From: Dichomitus squalens LYAD-421 SS1
Taxonomy: Eukaryota > Basidiomycota > Agaricomycetes > Polyporales > Polyporaceae
Direction: 5' to 3'
Length of the DNA stretch: 64,000 nucleotides
Assembly: GCF_000275845.1 (NCBI RefSeq)
Contig: NW_006766890.1
Span: 768,580-832,579 of the forward strand
Part shown: piece by piece, positions 58,341 through 64,000 of the stretch
Position numbering within the stretch: position 1 is the stretch's first letter
Layout: each line of letters begins with the position of its first letter
The notes under the pieces: generated by a model
The model's database searches: none
Seen by the model: the letters and a program-made list of their open reading frames with translations, nothing else
What the model was told of the DNA's origin: nothing
Program-made: the position numbers and the translations under genes

Positions 58341-61011
58341 CTAATGTCCTTGCTTGGTGGCCTGGAGCGCGCACAGCGCGGCTGCAACAGTAGACGACTT
58401 CAGTACTGCATCGCAACGAAGGTGCTTGCGCCAGGCACGTACCTCCAACACCACTGCCATCCTTAGCGAGGCCGATGTCAACCTTCTTCTCCACCTCTTC
58501 GCCGATGAGATCGCGCAACGAATCGCGCAGGCGAGCTTGAAAGTTCGGGTAGAACTGAATCAAACTGGGAACCACGCGCTTCAGCACCGTTTCTCATCCG
58601 TCGCCGTCGGAGATCATACGCTCACCTGCCGTCCACACCGACACCTATCTTCTCCTCATCCGTCGCAAACCCGCCACCAAGCTTCGCACGCCCGGTCTGC
58701 ACAAGGACCGCCGCCACAGCGCAGCCGCTGAGCTTGGCAGCGCGATCCGCGACGAGCGATGACGCCCACCGAACGATGGCAGCATCTCGTAGTGAGACAT
58801 TCTCGGGATCCAGTGATAAGCGTTGAATGACGATGCCGCGGATGCGCTCGAGTCGTGCAACGTCCTCTTCTGACAGCTGGTCAACGTCTACGAACTTGAC
58901 TGCTTGCCAGTCAGGAACCTCTGTCGTAGAGCCATTGAGCGATATCTGCGCATGCTCGGCGTCTTTCCCCGATACGGCAGGTACGCGCCCTGCCTCCCAA
59001 GCCTCCTCGACCTCGGACATTACTGCCGTATCGAGGCCATAGTGAGTGTCGAGAACATCGCTCGAGCGACCGTTAAATAGCAAGGGTTTCGGAGCGGCAT
59101 CAACGAGGGAAAGGAGGATATTACGGGTGATCTCTCCCAGGTACATGCCGGAGATGAATTTCTCGAATGCTTGCAGGCGGGGATTAATCGATTGGCGATC
59201 TAGTTTGTTATCATAGGGCGTGCTTGGAAGAACTGATCGCTAGTGAATACGTGTTCATGTCAGCCATCAGCGTAGAAGCTGGTGAGCATAATTCGTACTG
59301 TGTTGTTAAATGCACCCCATTCTGTGTTTATGACCATGAAGCCGCCCTTCTGTCGTGCTTCAGATTCACCGAGCTTCTTGATGTTGTCCACACGCTCAAC
59401 GTAAGCGCCATTGGTACCCGTGCCGAATATGCTGCCTGCATCACGAAAGGCGAACCGATTTCTGTTAGCGCATATGGCTATACTTTGTCACGCCAATACT
59501 CAGGAGCTCACCCAGGATACAGCCACCGCTGGTATATGCACGAGAAAGCAAGGCTCCGACAGTCTACGAGGATTAGCCTGAGCCCTGCTTCGTAAATGGA
59601 ACTACTCACATCGTTCACCAAGGCAACACATCTCACGTGTAGGTGTTTACGGTTGAAGGCATCTTGAAGGAGCTGGACCACATCATTACCAACAGCGTTC
59701 TTTGCCGAGAATCCCTTCGTCCATGTCAGAATCTTTCCTCGGTTCAAGGCAGTCTGCTCGACTGGGAAACTGAAGGTTAGCCCGAGAGGAACTGCAGGCT
59801 CCTCAGATAGCGGAGGTGAACCGAAGGGGTTGACTTGTTCGTTCGTCGGGGAGGAAGGCACCGCAGAGGCGAAGTCGGTTAGGAAGGCATCAACGGAGTC
59901 TGCCAAGTAGTCTGCACATTCGAATGTTAGCGGAAGTTGACCACGGCAGTGGAATGTCGTGCGCTCACCAAACAAAACGCTCGCCTCGCCTGTTTTCAGC
60001 TGCTCTGAAACCTTGTATTTCTGCTGCCTCAGCACAAATTCCTTGTTTCCGAGAAGCTCGACCTCGCAAACACGCCTGTGCGGCGTTACTGACTGTGTGA
60101 GAATTAATCATTATGAATGGACGCACAGGTTTGTCCCTCCGAGATCCAGTGCGAGGAATGTCCTGTGTGAAAGCGTATAATCAGTCTATAAACAAACGCA
60201 GATGCCACGAGGCGATCGAGATGGAAAGCAAGTCGGGCGCTATGACGTCGTTGTGTCCATTCCCTGCATATTGTCTCTGCAAGAAAAGTTCGCGGTCTTG
60301 TGACAAAGAAACGCGACGGAGGCTGTATGAGCCATGCGTGTCAATTGCCCGCGTACATTCTCTTCCAAGGCGAACGCTCGTCCGGGCCCGTGGCCGCACA
60401 CCCCAAGGGGATGAGGGGGTGAGCTGCGCTCACAACCTCGTTCTATCGATGGCGTTACACCGAATGCACGTAATCTCGGGGGAACAACTCGACGCGAAGC
60501 TTGATGGAGCATCGGCTTTCCATATTGAGCGCGCGGTCACCGGTCCTGTGCCGGGAGCGCGTCAACATGGAAGATGGACACCTTCCGGGCGGGAACAGAC
60601 ATGGACGGGGACGGCGAACGATACCAATCGTGGGTAGACGCAGAGGGTGGATACGGGGACAGCGAAATTGGTGACGCGGATGATAGCGATGCAGAGCGTA
60701 CACCCCGGCCAGCGGGCTGCGCGAACCAATCAAGAGTACTCACCCAATTTCCGTCCCGTCTGGCACGCCAGTCACGAATGTCGGGCTGCGAACAAGGCGT
60801 AAGCATAGGCATCTTACAGCAGTAACGGCTGCGCTTACATCATGGCCATCGGATGGTTATATTCGCTCAACCCAAGTTCAAAATCCTCGAGGAACTTGGA
60901 AGTGATGCGCGTGAGATCATCCTGGCTCAGGCGGAACTGTTGCTCAATCTGTTCGAGGACCCGGCGTCCATCCTCCGGAGAGGCCACATAGTGATAGGAT
61001 GTGTTGCTCAT
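58341..61011 (-). CDS. Hexokinase
   Basis: Phosphorylates glucose and related hexoses at the entry to glycolysis. The N-terminus has RVLEQIEQQFRLSQDDLTRI. The substrate and ATP loops are PTFVTGVPDGTEIG joined to TFLALDLGGTNL joined to RVCEVELLGNKEF. ILTWTKGFSAKNAVGNDVVQ follows. The catalytic Asp is in ALVND joined across an intron to TVGALLSRAYTSGG, then GSIFGTGTNGAY and EWGAFNN. The C-terminal glycine motif is LAKDGSGVG, spliced to AALCALQATKQGH with TAG at 58343-58341. Twelve or so exons. One intron, 60743-60163 (581 bp), is about ten times longer than the others. The start (61011) is the first Met with hexokinase-like sequence after it; upstream in-frame Mets look like UTR. Catalytic residues are intact. 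Confidence 0.93.
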
Positions 61012-61865
61012 CGTGACAGGGCCAGTCAGGAGGGTGGTGATATTGCGGGAGGAGGGGGGATGAGGACGGATGGGACTGCCGAGAAAGTTGGCTGTCTGCC
61101 CATCGACACTTATGACATAGGTGCCGGTCACGTGCATCCACTGCGATCGTCCTTGGCTGCCTTTTACAGCACTCGGCCCTTGCGATAAACCACTATCGTC
61201 ATCGTCTCCTTGCCGTTTTGGACGGACGGACAAAGTTCATCGCTGGAGACTTTCTGCAATGAGTGATGTCGCAGACCCAACCTCTGCAAAAGGGGATCAC
61301 CTTCCAGTAGTAGTCCGGAGCGGTCCAGCCTGCGAATGTGGATCATCAAGTCGACCACTGGCACAGGAGCATTTGTTTCTGAAAACCATGAGGCCTGGAC
61401 GCTCGTGGAAGGCGTCATGTGGACGTTATAGACCCGCAATACCCATCACCTGTTCAACAGCTTGGCAACTCAATGTCGACATGCGCTGGTTGACTAGAAG
61501 TCGTGAGTGGATGCTCGACGCCCACAGAACCCATTCCTACCCTGGTGCTCGAAAGATGGTTCCTCATAGCGTGAGCTTTCCGGTGTCAGCTCAAGGTCAG
61601 CTTGTTGGCAGCTAAGGTATCTAGGAGAAAGAAGTCATGTTGTGAATGCCACCGTCAGTTCGCGTCTGTGGCCAGCCTGAAGCCAACCGACAAGCGAAGT
61701 CCTTTAAGCGCCTTAGGCATCGGCCGTTCCCGGCGACCCGTCGGGCAACACGAGCCAGCTGCTCACTGACGACCTCCACGAATCACCCTCTATTCTGTGC
61801 GCATTCTCCCTCTTGCTTGCCTGTTCTGCCAGTGGTTTGACCTCACTTCCTGCTCCAGCTCCGAA
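61012..61865. promoter_or_regulatory. Divergent promoter region, hexokinase / ATP7
   Basis: 854 bp between the two start codons. A minus-strand frame at 61164-61439 has no recognised domain and could be leader sequence of hexokinase. No TATA box is obvious. A pyrimidine-rich block (about 61780-61860) precedes ATP7. Confidence 0.4.
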
Positions 61866-62740
61866 ATGGCTTCAAAAGCAGTCGCCGCGACGGTGGTGAG
61901 TCCCGCTCAAAAAATCGGCCCACTTACCCGGGGCTCGCGCGAGAGGTTTCGTGACGTTTGACCTTGGTCTACTGCAGGACTTCGCCCGCATCTACACCTC
62001 CCTAGGTCTTGGCAAGGGTCAGTGTTCTGCTTCTACAGTGGGGGAGGGAGAGACCGTAGTGCTTACGCCGGATATGACAGAGACCATCGCGTCCCTCCAA
62101 GCGTTCCGCAAGCGGCATGCCGACGCCCAGCGCATCCAGGCGCAGCTTGCGTCCCAGCCGACAACCGTCGACCTCGAGCACTACCGCTCTGTTCTCCGCA
62201 ACAAGGCGGTCGTCGATGAGGCTGAGAAGATTCTTCGCGACTTCAAGCCCGTCACTTACGATGTGAACACGCAAATCAAGGCGATTGAGGCGTTCGAGGC
62301 CAAGGCGGTGAGTTGATGACTTGACCACCTTTGCGCTTACGTGTGAGGCGTGTAAAGGATTTGGGACGCTCATGCAAGGCAAACGAATCTAGGTCGCAAA
62401 GGCGAAGGAGACCACAGAGAAGATTGACGCGGAGCTCAAGGATCTCCAGGCAACCCTCGCCAACATCGAGGAGGCGCGTCCGTTCGAAGATCTCACGGTG
62501 AGTTGATCCCTTTCGCTTCCGTTATTAGCAGGCTGTTGAACTGCCTATCACGAATACAGGCGGAGGAGGTTGGCAAGGCGCACCCACGCATCGTCGAAGC
62601 CGTCGAGACTATGATCAAGAAGGGCAAATGGACTGTACCCGGTATGTATCATTCCTGCTACTTTGACCATTCCTTAGTCATTCATTGTTATTCAACGTAC
62701 AGGCTACAAGGAGAAGTTCGGCGACCTTTCCCTTATGTAA
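61866..62740 (+). CDS. ATP7: ATP synthase subunit d, mitochondrial (stator stalk)
   Basis: Peripheral-stalk subunit of F1Fo ATP synthase on the matrix side of the inner membrane. Six exons: [10 protein letters not shown] (61866-61895), [33 protein letters not shown] through [19 protein letters not shown] (about 62079-62308), [40 protein letters not shown], and a last exon [12 protein letters not shown] with TAA 62738-62740. All junctions keep frame. The helical, charged composition, the position of [16 protein letters not shown] at the very end and the length near 170 residues are typical of fungal subunit d. It diverges from hexokinase. Ends 156 bp before the inverted-repeat element. Confidence 0.93.
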
Positions 62741-62896
62741 ACATGATCATACTCCACATCGTCATAATAGACCCAGGAGGCGCTCGACGTTCCTTGCACG
62801 ATGTGAGAATGCGTGAATAATCGTCATCGGGAACTTGTCGGGTGGAGAACAATCTTTTGGTGACTGACAGAGCGGACGGGCCTTAATCTGCGCTTA

Positions 62897-63098
62897 CAGC
62901 CGGTTTCAGCTCGCTTGTCGCGAGAGTGCCGCGCCGCGTCTCGCGCATTTGCCTGTTTTCCCCTTCTAAGCGCCCCCAAAGGAACTTCGGACGACGATAT
63001 CTCCTCGACAGCTCAATGTAACCACTTCATTCTTGCGTATTCTGGCTCAGGATCATGACGCGCAGGGCACGGTATTGTATTGAAGTTGCGCCAACTCG
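62897..63098 (+). repeat. Left inverted arm of TA-flanked element
   Basis: 202 bp, alignable to the reverse complement of 63791-63982. It shares long exact runs such as the segment around GACGATATCTCCTCGACAGC. Confidence 0.85.
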
Positions 63099-63790
63099 AC
63101 GTCACCAACTTCTGGGCATTCCGGCTCTTCCAGCTCCCTACTGGACTCGGACAGCGTTGTTGGCTGAATGGTATGGCGTACTCTCCCGGAAATTATCGGA
63201 ATGGTGAAGACAAGACGCTATCGAGGGCTCTGTGTCAAAAGGCGGAGTGTCCAGCGACAATCACGTCCACCATAGGCTGGGCTCGGGTGGCAGCCCTCTT
63301 GAGCCAGCTCAAAGTCCTCGTCGGGGAGCACCAGACACCATGACTTTGTGAGTAATCTGCACCTCCATAATCCCTGTGGTCTTGCAAGGCATCAGGGGCC
63401 ATGTAGTCACTGTTGAGTAGGAGGGAGGAACAGACGAGGTCGGTAGATTGGAGCTGCAAAGGAGAGCTTGTAGAACACTACAATTGGCAACCGGCACAAC
63501 TACATGGGTTTGTACGCTTACAGTGGACATATGTGACATGTTTCGTAGCAAAGATGTGTTGGATTTGACGATATACGACAGAGTGGTGTAATAGGCATGC
63601 GCCAGAACCCTTCGCAGAATGGAGAAAACGTACACCATGGACCTCTTCTGCACCATATGCCCTCCGTGACATCCGCCAACGGCTTTCAGTGAGCCCTCCA
63701 GGTATCTCCATGTTATGTTCAAGGAAATATGTGCGATGGATGCAGAAGACGGCAGGAAATAGACTGAAAGCAGGTGAATCGCCCGTTGGA

Positions 63791-63982
63791 CGAGTTGCTA
63801 ACTTGAAACCAGTACCGTGCCCTGCACGTCGTAATCCTGAGCCAGATTACGCAAGAATGAAGTGGTTACATTGAGCTGTCGAGGAGATATCGTCGTCCAA
63901 AGTTCCTTTGGGGTCGCTTAGAAGAGGCAAATGCGTGAGATGCGGCGTGGCGCTCTCACGACAAGCGAGCTGAAACTGGCTG
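63791..63982 (-). repeat. Right inverted arm of TA-flanked element
   Basis: 192 bp, the inverted partner of 62897-63098. It lacks about 8 nt (GTTTTCCC region) relative to the left arm and carries more TpG/CpA at positions where the left arm has CpG. It ends 18 bp before the window edge. Confidence 0.85.
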
Positions 63983-64000
63983 TAGAAAGTATCTCAATTG

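Larger units (their letters stand above)
62897..63982. mobile_element. Foldback / MITE-like element with 190-200 bp inverted arms and TA flanks
   Basis: The left arm 62897-63098 is an imperfect inverted copy of 63791-63982. Both ends read CAGCC(G/A)GTTTCAGCTCG outward to inward, and each is bordered by TA (62895-62896 and 63983-63984). One arm has an 8-nt indel. Most mismatches are transitions, and most fall at CpG (CpG against TpG or CpA). The 690-bp interior has only short frames (for example 63309-63722 -) with no transposase motif, so the element is non-autonomous. TA target duplication plus inverted termini fits a Tc1/mariner-type mobilisation. Confidence 0.85.

Noticed and set aside
1..64000. 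CRISPR array, prophage, biosynthetic cluster or toxin-antitoxin system
   Set aside because: No regularly spaced repeats, phage genes, or synthase domains (PKS, NRPS, terpene cyclase) are visible. The genes are intron-rich eukaryotic housekeeping genes.

Overview
The window reads as a gene-dense nuclear segment of a filamentous basidiomycete, most likely an Agaricomycete. Almost every gene is broken by many short introns of about 45-70 nt with GT..AG ends and CTAAC-type branch points. The coding GC is fairly high, and the gene set is eukaryotic and fungal: a GAL4-type Zn2Cys6 regulator, an FlbA/Sst2-type RGS protein, an Rds1 ferritin-like secreted protein, Ncs6, Nup120 and UDP-xylose synthase. 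There are no operons, CRISPR arrays or bacterial signals. The assignment to Agaricomycetes is inference from gene content and intron style.

Layout. 1-17 kb: the 3' part of an Rck2/Srk1-like stress kinase (+), an EAF elongation factor (-), a tRNA-Ile-like sequence, an unresolved multi-exon gene (-), an Rds1-type protein (-), a vacuolar-type serine carboxypeptidase (-), NOP58 (+) and the tRNA thiolase NCS6 (-). 18-33 kb: nucleoporin Nup120 (-), a small orphan (+), a cytochrome-b5-like MAPR membrane protein (-), a DEP-RGS regulator (-) with an apparent frameshift, a gene-poor 2.7 kb stretch, and a coiled-coil protein (+). 34-53 kb: an alpha/beta-hydrolase-fold protein (+), UDP-xylose synthase (-), ENP1 (+), NOP9 (-), a B12D/MLRQ mitochondrial protein (+), an ARA2-like aldo-keto reductase (+), a secreted deaminase (+) and the co-chaperone STI1 (-). 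53-64 kb: a Zn2Cys6 transcription factor (-), hexokinase (-), ATP synthase subunit d (+), and a TA-flanked inverted-repeat element that fills the right edge.

How the genes relate. Most are housekeeping genes with no shared pathway. There is an excess of ribosome-biogenesis genes (NOP58, ENP1, NOP9; the last two are tail to tail). Several pairs diverge from short shared promoters: carboxypeptidase/NOP58, UXS1/ENP1, NOP9/B12D and hexokinase/ATP7. The least ordinary signals are two TA-flanked inverted-repeat elements of Tc1/mariner-MITE style (33.8-34.0 kb and 62.9-64.0 kb), a perfect four-unit heat-shock element upstream of STI1, an 11-nt micro-exon in the B12D gene, an HEEL-like C-terminus on the MAPR protein, and a frame break in the RGS gene. 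I found no convincing undescribed multi-gene system. Exon boundaries were placed by eye from splice consensus and reading-frame continuity.
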